From contig CAZKOM010000042.1 of assembly GCA_964554385.1 (NCBI GenBank), positions 1 to 19,074 on the forward strand: a stretch of DNA of 19,074 nucleotides, given 5' to 3'. The notes beneath the pieces are model-generated. The model made no database searches. It had not been told where the DNA came from and worked only from the letters and a program-made list of their open reading frames with translations. Every line of letters begins with the position of its first letter. Within the stretch, counting starts at the first letter, position 1. The position numbers and the translations under genes were made by a program. Positions 1-7,496 of this stretch are shown here, one piece after another. This stretch comes from JAGKXC01 sp964554385. Its GTDB lineage: Bacteria; Bacteroidota; Bacteroidia; NS11-12g; UBA955.

Positions 1-39
1 GCGTTTCCTGTAGCCATGGGGATAGTATTAGGGATATAG
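1..39 (+). CDS. C-terminal end of an unidentified hydrophobic protein (partial)
   Basis: An open frame enters from the left edge and ends at a TAG at 37-39. The readable tail is AFPVAMGIVLGI, which is hydrophobic and fits the end of a membrane protein. The next gene starts three bases after the stop, so the two are probably co-transcribed and translationally coupled. The fragment is too short to name a family, and it could be a chance open frame at the window edge. Confidence 0.4.
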   Translation, partial: AFPVAMGIVLGI

Positions 40-42
40 TTA

Positions 43-738
43 ATGCAAAAAAGGCAATTTGATGTTAATTTCAAAATTATTAGCCGTGAAGTTAGAATTA
101 TATTTGTGCACATGTTCCGAATTCCAAATTTCACATTGATGGCATTTATTGTGTTTTTGACGGCATTTTTATTTGCAATTTCAGGTTGGAACATGCCTGT
201 TACTTGGTTTATTCACAAAAACGGATTTCATCAAGCGGATGTGTTTTTTTCATTTTATACACAAACCGCAGAGTGGTTAATCATATTAATAGCAGCCTTA
301 GTGAGTTTTTATGTGAATCGACGATTGGGTATACTTTTTTTATTTACCGCATCCATGCAAGGATTGATTGTTTTATTAGTAAAACAATGGGTAAATGCAC
401 CTAGACCCGCTAGTATTTCCATAGAACAAATTCGGTCAATCCCTGGAGTTTCGATTCAATATTGGAATTCTTTCCCAAGTGGTCATACCGCAATTGCTGT
501 TCTGTGCTATGGATTTATTGCTTTAGGTATTAATCAACTTTTACGAAAAAATAACATAATCGTAGAAATTTGCTTATTGTATTTAGCTCTTGCAATGGGA
601 TATTCGCGGATATACTTAGGACAGCATTCGCTATTAGATGTGAGTATTGGTGGACTGTTAGCCCTAGTATTTTTGCATACTTCGGTATGGATTATTAACA
701 ATTGGGTAAAACGGGTTGCTAAAATGCAACAAAACTAG
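43..738 (+). CDS. PAP2-family membrane phosphatase
   Basis: Integral membrane phosphatase of the type 2 phosphatidic acid phosphatase superfamily, 231 residues. All three catalytic motifs are intact: K114-x6-R121-P122, PSGH at 145-148, and S188-R189-x5-H195-x3-D199. H148 and H195 are the expected catalytic pair. Several hydrophobic segments surround them (about 31-48, 78-90, 96-113, 150-165, 175-187, 200-217), with the catalytic motifs placed in loops as usual. Family members remove phosphate from undecaprenyl diphosphate, lipid A or phosphatidylglycerophosphate; the substrate cannot be decided here. The gene begins 3 nt after the preceding stop and lies 38 nt before an ArnT-like glycosyltransferase, which uses a polyprenyl-phosphate sugar. 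Recycling of that carrier or trimming of a lipid phosphate is therefore a reasonable inferred role. Confidence 0.9.
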   Translation: MQKRQFDVNFKIISREVRIIFVHMFRIPNFTLMAFIVFLTAFLFAISGWNMPVTWFIHKNGFHQADVFFSFYTQTAEWLIILIAALVSFYVNRRLGILFLFTASMQGLIVLLVKQWVNAPRPASISIEQIRSIPGVSIQYWNSFPSGHTAIAVLCYGFIALGINQLLRKNNIIVEICLLYLALAMGYSRIYLGQHSLLDVSIGGLLALVFLHTSVWIINNWVKRVAKMQQN

Positions 739-776
739 TTAATTGCTGAAATCCCCACTAAACACTCAGATATTTT

Positions 777-2477
777 ATGTCGAAATTAACTATCCATATC
801 CTTTTAACAGTATTAGCTGCGCTATTATTGTTACCTGGATTAGGACTAGTTCCTTTATTCGACTGGGATGAATTAAATTTTGCGGAATCCGCACGCGAAA
901 TGGCCATCACCAATAACTGGTGGTATGTTCAAATGGGGTTTGAGCCGTTTTGGGAAAAACCACCTTTAGCTATAGTTTTACAAGCAATATCGGTTAAATT
1001 CTTTGGTGATCATACCTGGGTTTATCGGTTGCCAAACGCAATTGCTGGAATTATAGCGGTTAATTTCGTGTATCATGTTGGTGAATTTTTGGGAAGAAGA
1101 ATGCTTGGTATATTTTGGTCTATTACTACCTTATGTACGTTTGCGACGTTGATTTATTGGAAATCTGCGATTATCGACCCTGTTTTTAACTTATTTATTG
1201 TCTTAGCCTTGTGGAACTGGTATCGAATAAATAGAGCCGAAATACATGGCGAGAGATCTCATATTTATTACCTATTAGCAGGGTTATTTATTGCCCTTGC
1301 TACATTATCAAAAGGTCAAGCCGCATTAATTATTTTTCTTTTAATTGTTGTTTGGATAACTGTCTACAGAGGTCGTTGGCATGACATATTAACTGGTAAA
1401 ATACTTATTTTCCTATTACCAATTATTTTGTTCGTTGGTGGTTGGGCGTTTAGTGTTTATCGTTTGTTAGGTAGTTCATTTTTTGAGTCATTTTACCATT
1501 ATCAAAAGGAATTAGTAAACGGACAATTTGAATGGCATACCCAGCCATGGTTTTATCATTTAATTGTCCTTTTAGTCTTGTGTTTCCCGTCATCGGCAAT
1601 TGCCATACGATATTTAACTAAAAAGGGAGAAGAAGATTTTGTTTTAGAAAGTTGGCACTTCTTAATGCGAAGTATGTTTTGGATTGTATTGATTGTATTT
1701 TCAATTGTATCAACCAAAATCATACATTATTCTAGCCTTTGTTGGTGGCCTATAACCTATTTTTCCGCCTATCATTTTTATTTGGTTTACACCAATAGAG
1801 CGGTTACTACTGCAGGCCAAAAGTTATGGTTACTACTCAGTGGGGTATTATTACTAGCGGGATTATCTGCAGGCCCAATTGCCATGAATTGGGTACAATG
1901 GGGGGAAGTTTCTTGGCAATCGAAACTTGATTCCTATGGGCTTGCCTTGTTAGAATCTGGCAGTTGGCCCGTTACCACACTCCTACCGAGTGGAATAATG
2001 ATTGTGGGACTATTTTTCCTATTCAAATTAATTTTTATCTCAAAATCTAAGGATTTCATTGAAGGAAATTTATTATTAACTACCTTGTTAGTGGCTATAT
2101 CTGCGTATACTTTTATTTTACCTGCTGCCGCAAATACCTTACAAAATCCATTGGCCTTATTTGTTAAAAAGATAAATCATGAAAATACCTTGGTTGAAAA
2201 TCAGGGTTTCAAAACATATTCAATTTATTATCATGGCAAACTCCAACCGGATAATTTCTTAGGAAATTGGTACAATCAGTCGGAAATGGTAAAAGAAAAA
2301 ACCAGAAACCATCCCTATCCAAAACAAGAATCGAGAAAAGTATGGATTAGAGATGGCAACCCCACTGAGAAAGCATTATTGATTACGAAAAATACCTACA
2401 AACCAGATCTATACTTCCTACAACAATTTAGTAAGTCCGATTCATTTTCGGGCTACTGGGTATGGCGCCGGAAATAG
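777..2477 (+). CDS. ArnT-like family 39 glycosyltransferase (PMT superfamily)
   Basis: Polytopic inner-membrane glycosyltransferase of 566 residues. The N-terminal half carries the family hallmarks: the first periplasmic loop has an acidic motif (DWDELNFAESAREM, about residues 29-42) followed by WEKPPLA (about 59-65), closely resembling the catalytic loop of ArnT and other GT39 enzymes. Around ten to twelve hydrophobic segments fill the rest, and the last roughly 120 residues are more soluble and would face the periplasm. GT39 enzymes move a sugar from a polyprenyl-phosphate donor to a lipid or protein at the outer face of the inner membrane. ArnT adds aminoarabinose to lipid A, but neither donor nor acceptor can be read from this sequence. 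The gene sits downstream of a PAP2 phosphatase in the same orientation, probably in one operon. No Shine-Dalgarno is seen before the ATG. Confidence 0.85.
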   Translation: MSKLTIHILLTVLAALLLLPGLGLVPLFDWDELNFAESAREMAITNNWWYVQMGFEPFWEKPPLAIVLQAISVKFFGDHTWVYRLPNAIAGIIAVNFVYHVGEFLGRRMLGIFWSITTLCTFATLIYWKSAIIDPVFNLFIVLALWNWYRINRAEIHGERSHIYYLLAGLFIALATLSKGQAALIIFLLIVVWITVYRGRWHDILTGKILIFLLPIILFVGGWAFSVYRLLGSSFFESFYHYQKELVNGQFEWHTQPWFYHLIVLLVLCFPSSAIAIRYLTKKGEEDFVLESWHFLMRSMFWIVLIVFSIVSTKIIHYSSLCWWPITYFSAYHFYLVYTNRAVTTAGQKLWLLLSGVLLLAGLSAGPIAMNWVQWGEVSWQSKLDSYGLALLESGSWPVTTLLPSGIMIVGLFFLFKLIFISKSKDFIEGNLLLTTLLVAISAYTFILPAAANTLQNPLALFVKKINHENTLVENQGFKTYSIYYHGKLQPDNFLGNWYNQSEMVKEKTRNHPYPKQESRKVWIRDGNPTEKALLITKNTYKPDLYFLQQFSKSDSFSGYWVWRRK

Positions 2478-2536
2478 CTTTGGAATTTGTATTCATTAAA
2501 AATTCTTCTAAATTGCAGTTAATCAACCTCGAGCAT

Positions 2537-3505
2537 ATGAAAGCGAATAGAACTTGTGTAATTACCTCGGACTGGGAAATGGGTGCTGGAAAGATTGGAA
2601 CTTCTCAGGGACCTTCAAGAATCAAATCCCTAGTGGATGCTAGCCATATCGGAAAACAAATCAATCAGACAATTGAAATTCAAACTTCAATAATAAAGGA
2701 CACGAACCTTGATGACGCTGTTAATTCAAGTACATCGAGCAAAATTATTCCAGCTAAATACATAAAAGAACTAATCGAACACACAAGAAAATTATGTTCT
2801 ACCGTTGAAGATTGTGTGGTAAATGGTCATAACACTTTAGTGCTATCGGGGGATCACTCCAATGCAATAGGAACAGTTAGCGGACTTTGTAAGTCATTAG
2901 GCGGTGAAAATATTGGTGTAATATGGATTGACGCACATTTGGATTTGCATTCGCCCTTCACTACTCCATCGGGTAATATTCACGGAATGAGTGTTAACGC
3001 ATTGCTTGGTGATGATAACATCGCATTGGGAATTCGTGAACTTAACGAACTAGAACAAGAAGATTGGAATTCGTTAAAATCTATTAAAATAAACAAACCC
3101 AACAATTGCATTTCTGCTAAAAATCTAGTCTTTATTGGTACAAGATCATACGAGGAGCAAGAATGGGAATTGATTCGCAAGCATAACATAGTAGTGATTA
3201 CCGTAGATGAGATTATCCAACACGGTAAGGAATGGTTAATTGATAGAATCAACCATTATCTGAAAGATTGCATGTACCGATATGTTAGTTTCGATGTTGA
3301 TTCATTGGATGCAAGTATTTCCAGTGCAACGGGGACTCCAGAACCAAATGGATTAGATATAGAAACTGCTTGTTTTTTATTTGAACGGTTATGGAATCAT
3401 CCCCAAACTGTATGTATGGAAATAACTGAGTTTAATCCCACCTTACCCCATCCTGAAAAATTAGACGAAGCGTTGTTACGTTGTTTTCAATCGGCGATTA
3501 TTTAA
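2537..3505 (+). CDS. Arginase (ureohydrolase family)
   Basis: Mn-dependent ureohydrolase, 322 residues from the ATG at 2537. All six metal ligands of the family are present: H107 (SGDHSN), D132, H134 and D136 (DAHLD), D253 and D255 (SFDVD). The segment SGNIHG (145-150) carries the serine, asparagine and histidine that bind substrate and shuttle protons in true arginases, favouring arginine to ornithine plus urea over agmatine or formimidoylglutamate. The position of human Asn130 is His here. TGTPEP (265-270) and E295 in MEITEFNP are also conserved. An in-frame ATG at 2462 would add 25 residues that overlap the preceding glycosyltransferase gene. I prefer 2537 because the first beta strand of the fold (CVITSDWEMGAG) begins just after it. 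The last 30 bases overlap the convergent gene. A related ureohydrolase specificity remains possible. Confidence 0.85.
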   Translation: MKANRTCVITSDWEMGAGKIGTSQGPSRIKSLVDASHIGKQINQTIEIQTSIIKDTNLDDAVNSSTSSKIIPAKYIKELIEHTRKLCSTVEDCVVNGHNTLVLSGDHSNAIGTVSGLCKSLGGENIGVIWIDAHLDLHSPFTTPSGNIHGMSVNALLGDDNIALGIRELNELEQEDWNSLKSIKINKPNNCISAKNLVFIGTRSYEEQEWELIRKHNIVVITVDEIIQHGKEWLIDRINHYLKDCMYRYVSFDVDSLDASISSATGTPEPNGLDIETACFLFERLWNHPQTVCMEITEFNPTLPHPEKLDEALLRCFQSAII

Positions 3506-4552
3506 AAGCCATTGAACCGTATCCACATTGTCGGCAAAGTCATTTAACGTAGTACATTGGGTTTTACCTAATTGAACTACGGAAATATTCATTGAATTTA
3601 ATTTCTTTTCAATTTCGGACCAATTCGTTGCCACCACTTGAATATTGGTATTCCATTGATTTATTTTATTTATTATTTGATCGATATTCTGATAAAAACT
3701 GTAATGTAACATGCCTACGGGTGCATAGAGTTCTTCACTTTCTTTAGCAATAACGTAACCCGTATCAACATGAGGATCTAAATTCATTAATAACAATGCT
3801 TTATGATAATGGTAATTATTTACATATTTATTATGGTTTACAATGGTATTTAAATAAACTTCGTCCCATTTTCTAAAAATTCTACCAAGATCATAGTTTT
3901 CAGGTAGAATAACGTGTGTTACGTTCCTACAACCTAAACCGAAATAACTAAAAATATCATCGCCCAAAGAAAGAATTTCTTCATCGGATTCATCACCTGT
4001 AACAATTGCAATACTATTTCTGTTTTTACGGATAATGTATGGAATGTCTCGAAAGTAATATTCAAAATACCTACTACTATTATTACTACCGGTTGCAATA
4101 GCAGCATCTATCCCTTTTAAATCATCGCTCCAAACAACTCTATTGGACCAAACCGGATCAAATCTAGCAGCGGCTTCTATTAGATGAGTGATTAGCACAT
4201 CATCGTCAGAGGAACGTTTAACTTTCAATTGATAGCCACAAAGAACTCCATTTATTACATCTTGCAACCCCACTAAAGGTATATTTCCTGCTAATATTAA
4301 GCCTAATTTTGGAATATACTGTAATTCCGTTTCTGCTTGAAGACTATTCCAAGAATAATTCCCTAAAAATTCCAATACGGAATTTTCATTTAAAGATTCC
4401 TGCCATTGTTTTAACGATTGATAGATACTTTCAGGCTCAAACCATCTGTTCTTAACGCATGCTAACTGTATTGTTGATTGCCAATTATCGTTATTCTCGA
4501 AATTTTCCAGTGCGAATCTTATTGCGCGTAATGCTGCCAATTGATCAATCAT
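3476..4552 (-). CDS. LuxC-family acyl-CoA reductase
   Basis: Protein of 358 residues resembling the acyl-CoA reductase (LuxC) branch of the aldehyde dehydrogenase fold, in the short form common in Bacteroidota. Recognisable pieces are LILAGNIPLVGLQDVINGVL (about 86-105), a TGSNNSSRYF turn (144-153) that fits the cofactor-binding region, and FGLGCRNVTHV (204-214), in which C208 is the likely catalytic cysteine. The family reduces an acyl-CoA or acyl-enzyme thioester to aldehyde with NAD(P)H; the physiological substrate in non-luminous Bacteroidota is unsettled. No luxA, luxB, luxD or luxE gene is in the window, so this is not a bioluminescence operon. The start is supported by a TAnnTTTG element 5 nt upstream. 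The end overlaps the arginase gene by 30 bases on the opposite strand. Confidence 0.8.
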   Translation of the reverse strand: MIDQLAALRAIRFALENFENNDNWQSTIQLACVKNRWFEPESIYQSLKQWQESLNENSVLEFLGNYSWNSLQAETELQYIPKLGLILAGNIPLVGLQDVINGVLCGYQLKVKRSSDDDVLITHLIEAAARFDPVWSNRVVWSDDLKGIDAAIATGSNNSSRYFEYYFRDIPYIIRKNRNSIAIVTGDESDEEILSLGDDIFSYFGLGCRNVTHVILPENYDLGRIFRKWDEVYLNTIVNHNKYVNNYHYHKALLLMNLDPHVDTGYVIAKESEELYAPVGMLHYSFYQNIDQIINKINQWNTNIQVVATNWSEIEKKLNSMNISVVQLGKTQCTTLNDFADNVDTVQWLLNNRRLKTT

Positions 4553-4557
4553 AGCTG

Positions 4558-4565
4558 CAAAGGTA
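4558..4565 (-). promoter_or_regulatory. Promoter -7 element TACCTTTG, start-proximal
   Basis: Read on the minus strand, TACCTTTG is followed by CAGCT and then the ATG of the acyl-CoA reductase gene (4550-4552). It matches the Bacteroidota housekeeping -7 consensus TAnnTTTG exactly. I found no convincing -33 TTG at the expected distance. With only 5 nt between the element and the ATG, transcription should begin at or beside the start codon. This is inference from position and consensus. Confidence 0.5.
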
Positions 4566-4679
4566 ATTATGACCGAATACTAAGTTGCTAGAACAAGTTC
4601 AAATTTGCAAATATTACAACTCTTTGCAGAGGATTTGCTAATTTTCATAGAACAATTACCATTAAGGTATCTTATTATG

Positions 4680-4687
4680 TAGGTTTG
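4680..4687 (+). promoter_or_regulatory. Promoter -7 element TAGGTTTG, start-proximal
   Basis: TAGGTTTG matches the Bacteroidota TAnnTTTG consensus and is followed by CAGT and the ATG at 4692. It lies in the 139-bp divergent region between the acyl-CoA reductase and beta-barrel genes, the mirror image of the element at 4558-4565. No clear -33 box was found. The spacing predicts a leaderless or near-leaderless transcript. Confidence 0.5.
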
Positions 4688-4691
4688 CAGT

Positions 4692-5429
4692 ATGAAATTA
4701 TTTAGGTACCGACATACTATAATTTTACTTCTTTTTATTTTAGTGAAAAATATGGGTTTTGGACAAGGTGAAGATCGACTTTCGAAGTATTACATAGGAT
4801 TTACTCCTGGAATTAATTTTTCCAGAACTTCATTAAATGACACTGCCAACATTAATTTTAGTTCTAGGATAAAGACTGGATTCAATTTAGGTTTTGCTGC
4901 TGCTTACAATTTGAAGGACAACATTTCTGTAACTAGTGGATTAGGATTTGTTTCCCATGGTTATCGAGTTTTTTGCGACACGTTACCTGTAAATAACAAG
5001 GTAGTTAGAAACACAGTGAATTTAACATTACCCCTGGGAATGTCGTTTCGTCAAGGTGGAACTAGCAGAAGTCAAATACACGAAAAATTTGGAGTTGTAT
5101 TAAATTACAATTTTGCATCTAAGACGGATACCTTATTAAATGCACCCGCGAATTCGCGATTTAGAGTAACTGAAAACAGTCAACAACGATTCTATCCAAC
5201 ATTTTACTTAGGGGCAGGTTTGGGAGGAGGATCAGGCAAAGGAGATCGTTACGAATTTGGATTTACTTATCAATTTTCTGTAATGAATATTAGAGGCATG
5301 AAGGTAGAAGGTGGAGAATTTTATAAATCCTATTTCCCATTAAATTATAGAGGTGGAATGTTACAAGCTACCTTTACCTATTACTTTAATACTGGGAATT
5401 TAAAAAAATCAGATGAATATTTTTATTAG
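4692..5429 (+). CDS. Outer-membrane beta-barrel protein, PorT-family-like
   Basis: Predicted secreted outer-membrane protein of 245 residues. A signal peptide covers roughly residues 1-25 (basic MKLFRYRH, hydrophobic IILLLFILV, then NMGFGQG). The mature part is built of alternating polar and hydrophobic strands with many glycines and aromatic residues (KYYIGFTPGINFSR, TGFNLGFAAAYNLKDNISVTSGLGFVSHGYRV, YEFGFTYQFSVMNI), ending in ATFTYYF. This fits the OMP_b-brl_2/PorT-like barrels of about eight strands that are abundant in Bacteroidota. PorT itself is a type IX secretion component, but the family name is applied to many unrelated small barrels, and I cannot claim that role here. It is transcribed away from the acyl-CoA reductase gene and followed after 68 nt by a metal transporter. 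Confidence 0.7.
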   Translation: MKLFRYRHTIILLLFILVKNMGFGQGEDRLSKYYIGFTPGINFSRTSLNDTANINFSSRIKTGFNLGFAAAYNLKDNISVTSGLGFVSHGYRVFCDTLPVNNKVVRNTVNLTLPLGMSFRQGGTSRSQIHEKFGVVLNYNFASKTDTLLNAPANSRFRVTENSQQRFYPTFYLGAGLGGGSGKGDRYEFGFTYQFSVMNIRGMKVEGGEFYKSYFPLNYRGGMLQATFTYYFNTGNLKKSDEYFY

Positions 5430-5497
5430 TCTTTCTACATTGGTAACCGATTACTTAATGAAATAGAAAAATCTAATTATTAAACTGTTATAATAAA

Positions 5498-6325
5498 ATG
5501 GAAACGCTTGTACATTTTTTTGAAGGATTAAGTCCTTTGATGCAAGGATTTACGGGCAGTTTATTTACTTGGTTTATTACTGCTCTTGGTGCTTCTATGG
5601 TCTTTTTTATCAAGGATATTAAAAAAGGCTACATGGATACACTACTAGGATTTACGGGTGGTGTAATGTTGGCTGCAAGTTTTTGGAGTTTATTGAATCC
5701 TGCAATAGAAATGGCTCAGCAACAAGGATATAATAAAATGGCATGGTTGCCTGTTGGTATTGGATTTTTAGGCGGTGCGGTATTTTTATATCTATTGGAT
5801 CAATTTCTTCCACACTTGCATTTAAGTTCCCCAATAGAACAAAAAGAAGGTGTAAAAACTAATTGGAATCGCACCGTTTTGCTAGTATTAGCAATTACGT
5901 TGCACAATATACCTGAAGGCTTAGCGGTTGGCGTGGCTTTTGGAGCGGTTGCTGAAGGATTACCCGGTGCAGATTTAGCGGGTGCTATTGCACTTGCAAT
6001 CGGGATTGGTATCCAAGATTTTCCGGAAGGTATGGCAGTAGCATTGCCATTAAGAAGATTCGGTTTATCGAGAAGAAAATCATTTATGTGGGGACAGCTA
6101 AGTGGAATGGTAGAACCCATTGCAGGTGTTTTAGGCGTAGCATTGGTAATGATTGCAAGCAGCATACTTCCATATGCATTGGCATTTGCTGCTGGTGCCA
6201 TGATTTATGTAGTTGTGGAAGAAGTAATTCCGGAATCTCAAAGCAGCGGTCATAATGATAAATCTACCTTAGGATTTATGTGTGGATTTGTACTCATGAT
6301 GGCGCTTGATGTTGGATTAGGCTAA
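5498..6325 (+). CDS. ZIP-family metal transporter, GufA-like
   Basis: Inner-membrane divalent metal uptake protein of the ZIP family, 275 residues with about eight hydrophobic segments. The TM4 metal motif HNIPEG is at 136-141. The equivalent TM5 motif is QDFPEG (173-178), with glutamine in place of the histidine found in ZupT-type proteins, which is typical of the GufA subgroup. TM6 carries the E206-P pair, and a late acidic motif EEVIPES is at 241-247. ZIP proteins carry Zn, Fe or Mn into the cytoplasm; the metal cannot be decided. A short histidine-containing stretch after TM3 (LPHLHL, about 104-109) may bind metal. The gene stands 68 nt after the beta-barrel gene and may share its transcript, since no clear promoter is visible in between. 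Confidence 0.85.
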   Translation: METLVHFFEGLSPLMQGFTGSLFTWFITALGASMVFFIKDIKKGYMDTLLGFTGGVMLAASFWSLLNPAIEMAQQQGYNKMAWLPVGIGFLGGAVFLYLLDQFLPHLHLSSPIEQKEGVKTNWNRTVLLVLAITLHNIPEGLAVGVAFGAVAEGLPGADLAGAIALAIGIGIQDFPEGMAVALPLRRFGLSRRKSFMWGQLSGMVEPIAGVLGVALVMIASSILPYALAFAAGAMIYVVVEEVIPESQSSGHNDKSTLGFMCGFVLMMALDVGLG

Positions 6326-6339
6326 GTAGACGAGTTAGG

Positions 6340-6354
6340 CAAGGAATTTCCTTG
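6340..6354. repeat. Short palindrome between convergent genes
   Basis: CAAGGAA and TTCCTTG flank a single T in the 73-bp gap between the ends of the ZIP gene (6325) and miaE (6399). The arms are only 7 bp with almost no loop and no T-run, so it is a weak terminator candidate at best. Further along, AAGAAACG occurs twice (6377-6384 and 6388-6395), 11 nt apart. Confidence 0.3.
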
Positions 6355-6398
6355 ATTGAACAAAAATCGATTGTTTAAGAAACGTTCAAGAAACGAGA

Positions 6399-7043
6399 TT
6401 AATGAACACGATCGCCGCGCAAGGTCCAATTTTCCATTACCGAAGCTTCGTAGTTTAACCATTCCTGCCAACGCTTTTTAACTGTTTCCGCTGGAAAATA
6501 CGTTCGCGCCAAATCTAAAAATAACGTGTAATGTCCTGCTTCCGAGACCATGAATTCGTAATAGAATTCCTTCAATTGTTCGTCTGTACAATACAGGCTT
6601 AACAATCGAAATCGTTCGCAACTTCTGGCTTCTATCAAGCCACAAATAAGTAGTTGTTCCAGTAGATGATCCTCTTTGGGACCTCCTTTTTTTACAAATT
6701 TGAGTAACTCTAAAACGTATTCGTCTTTTCTTGATTTACCCAACTCTAAACCTCGTTTTTTAAGTTCTTTTAATACTTTTCGAAAATGACCCCATTCTTC
6801 TGAAACAATGGGTGCAACTTTTTCTACAATTTTTGGATAGTCGGCAAATCGAACAATTAAGGAAATACACTGAGTGGCTGCTTTTTGCTCACAGAAAGCG
6901 TGATCCACTAAAATATCATGAATCGATTTTTCAGCAATATTTACCCAACGGGGATCTGTGGCTAATTTTAAGCCAAGCATTCTTACCGCTTCTAAGTTCT
7001 GTTCTTTGGTAAATTCTTTACTTGTTTTAAAATCGTCGCTCAT
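6399..7043 (-). CDS. miaE: tRNA-(ms2io6A)-hydroxylase-type diiron protein MiaE
   Basis: Ferritin-like diiron protein of 214 residues, close to the family's usual length. The full ligand set is visible: E52 in DHAFCEQKAA, E83-x2-H86 in SEEWGHFRKV, E138 in CGLIEARSCERF, and E168-x2-H171 in SEAGHYTLF. In Salmonella, MiaE uses oxygen to hydroxylate the isopentenyl side chain of 2-methylthio-N6-isopentenyladenosine at tRNA position 37. Related proteins are widespread in Bacteroidota, and the same substrate is inferred here. It is the last gene of the fabG-tatC-rpiB-miaE run, beginning 15 nt after the rpiB stop. No Shine-Dalgarno precedes the start. It faces the ZIP gene tail to tail with 73 bp between. 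Confidence 0.85.
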   Translation of the reverse strand: MSDDFKTSKEFTKEQNLEAVRMLGLKLATDPRWVNIAEKSIHDILVDHAFCEQKAATQCISLIVRFADYPKIVEKVAPIVSEEWGHFRKVLKELKKRGLELGKSRKDEYVLELLKFVKKGGPKEDHLLEQLLICGLIEARSCERFRLLSLYCTDEQLKEFYYEFMVSEAGHYTLFLDLARTYFPAETVKKRWQEWLNYEASVMENWTLRGDRVH

Positions 7044-7058
7044 ACAATTGTAGCTGCA

Positions 7059-7496
7059 CTATGCTTCAATTTTCGATACTCTGTTTTGATGTCTTCCTCC
7101 TTCGAATTCGGCAGATAAGTAAGCTTTTACAATTTCAACTGCCTTTTCTTGAGAAATAAAACGAGCAGGTAAACATAAGATATTGGCATTGTTATGTTGT
7201 CTGGCTAAAGCACCAAGTTCCGGCTCCCAACATAAAGCGGCCCTTACTCCGGCATGTTTGTTTGCCGTGATACAAACGCCATTTCCACTTCCACAAATAA
7301 GTATCCCCAATGTATTTTCTCCCGAAGCCACAGATTCTGCTACCTTATGAGCATAATCGGGATAATCAACACTTTCGGCAGAATCCGGACCCATATCTTG
7401 CAATTCATACCCTTGTTCTAGTAAATAAACCAATAGATCATTTTTCAGTTCAAAACCGGCATGATCAGAACCCAAAGCCAATGTTATTTTAGTCAT
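7059..7496 (-). CDS. rpiB: Ribose 5-phosphate isomerase B
   Basis: Cytosolic sugar-phosphate isomerase interconverting ribose 5-phosphate and ribulose 5-phosphate in the non-oxidative pentose phosphate pathway; 145 residues, the normal RpiB size. The N-terminal GSDHAGFELK (9-18), ILICGSGNG (65-73) with catalytic C68, HNNANILCLPAR (101-112) and the C-terminal GGRHQNR (133-139) are all diagnostic of the RpiB/LacAB fold. Allose-6-phosphate and galactose-6-phosphate isomerases share it, but the housekeeping context favours RpiB. The start overlaps the end of tatC by 8 bases, so translation is probably coupled. An AAGGA sequence lies just before the ATG, inside tatC. Confidence 0.93.
   Translation of the reverse strand: MTKITLALGSDHAGFELKNDLLVYLLEQGYELQDMGPDSAESVDYPDYAHKVAESVASGENTLGILICGSGNGVCITANKHAGVRAALCWEPELGALARQHNNANILCLPARFISQEKAVEIVKAYLSAEFEGGRHQNRVSKIEA

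Noticed and set aside
2462..2536. A 25-residue N-terminal extension of the arginase
   Set aside because: It overlaps the glycosyltransferase gene and precedes the first conserved strand of the ureohydrolase fold. The ATG at 2537 fits better, though the longer form cannot be excluded.
5800..6201. A 133-codon open frame on the minus strand
   Set aside because: It lies inside the ZIP gene and reads as low-complexity shadow of its glycine/alanine-rich segments, with no recognisable domain.
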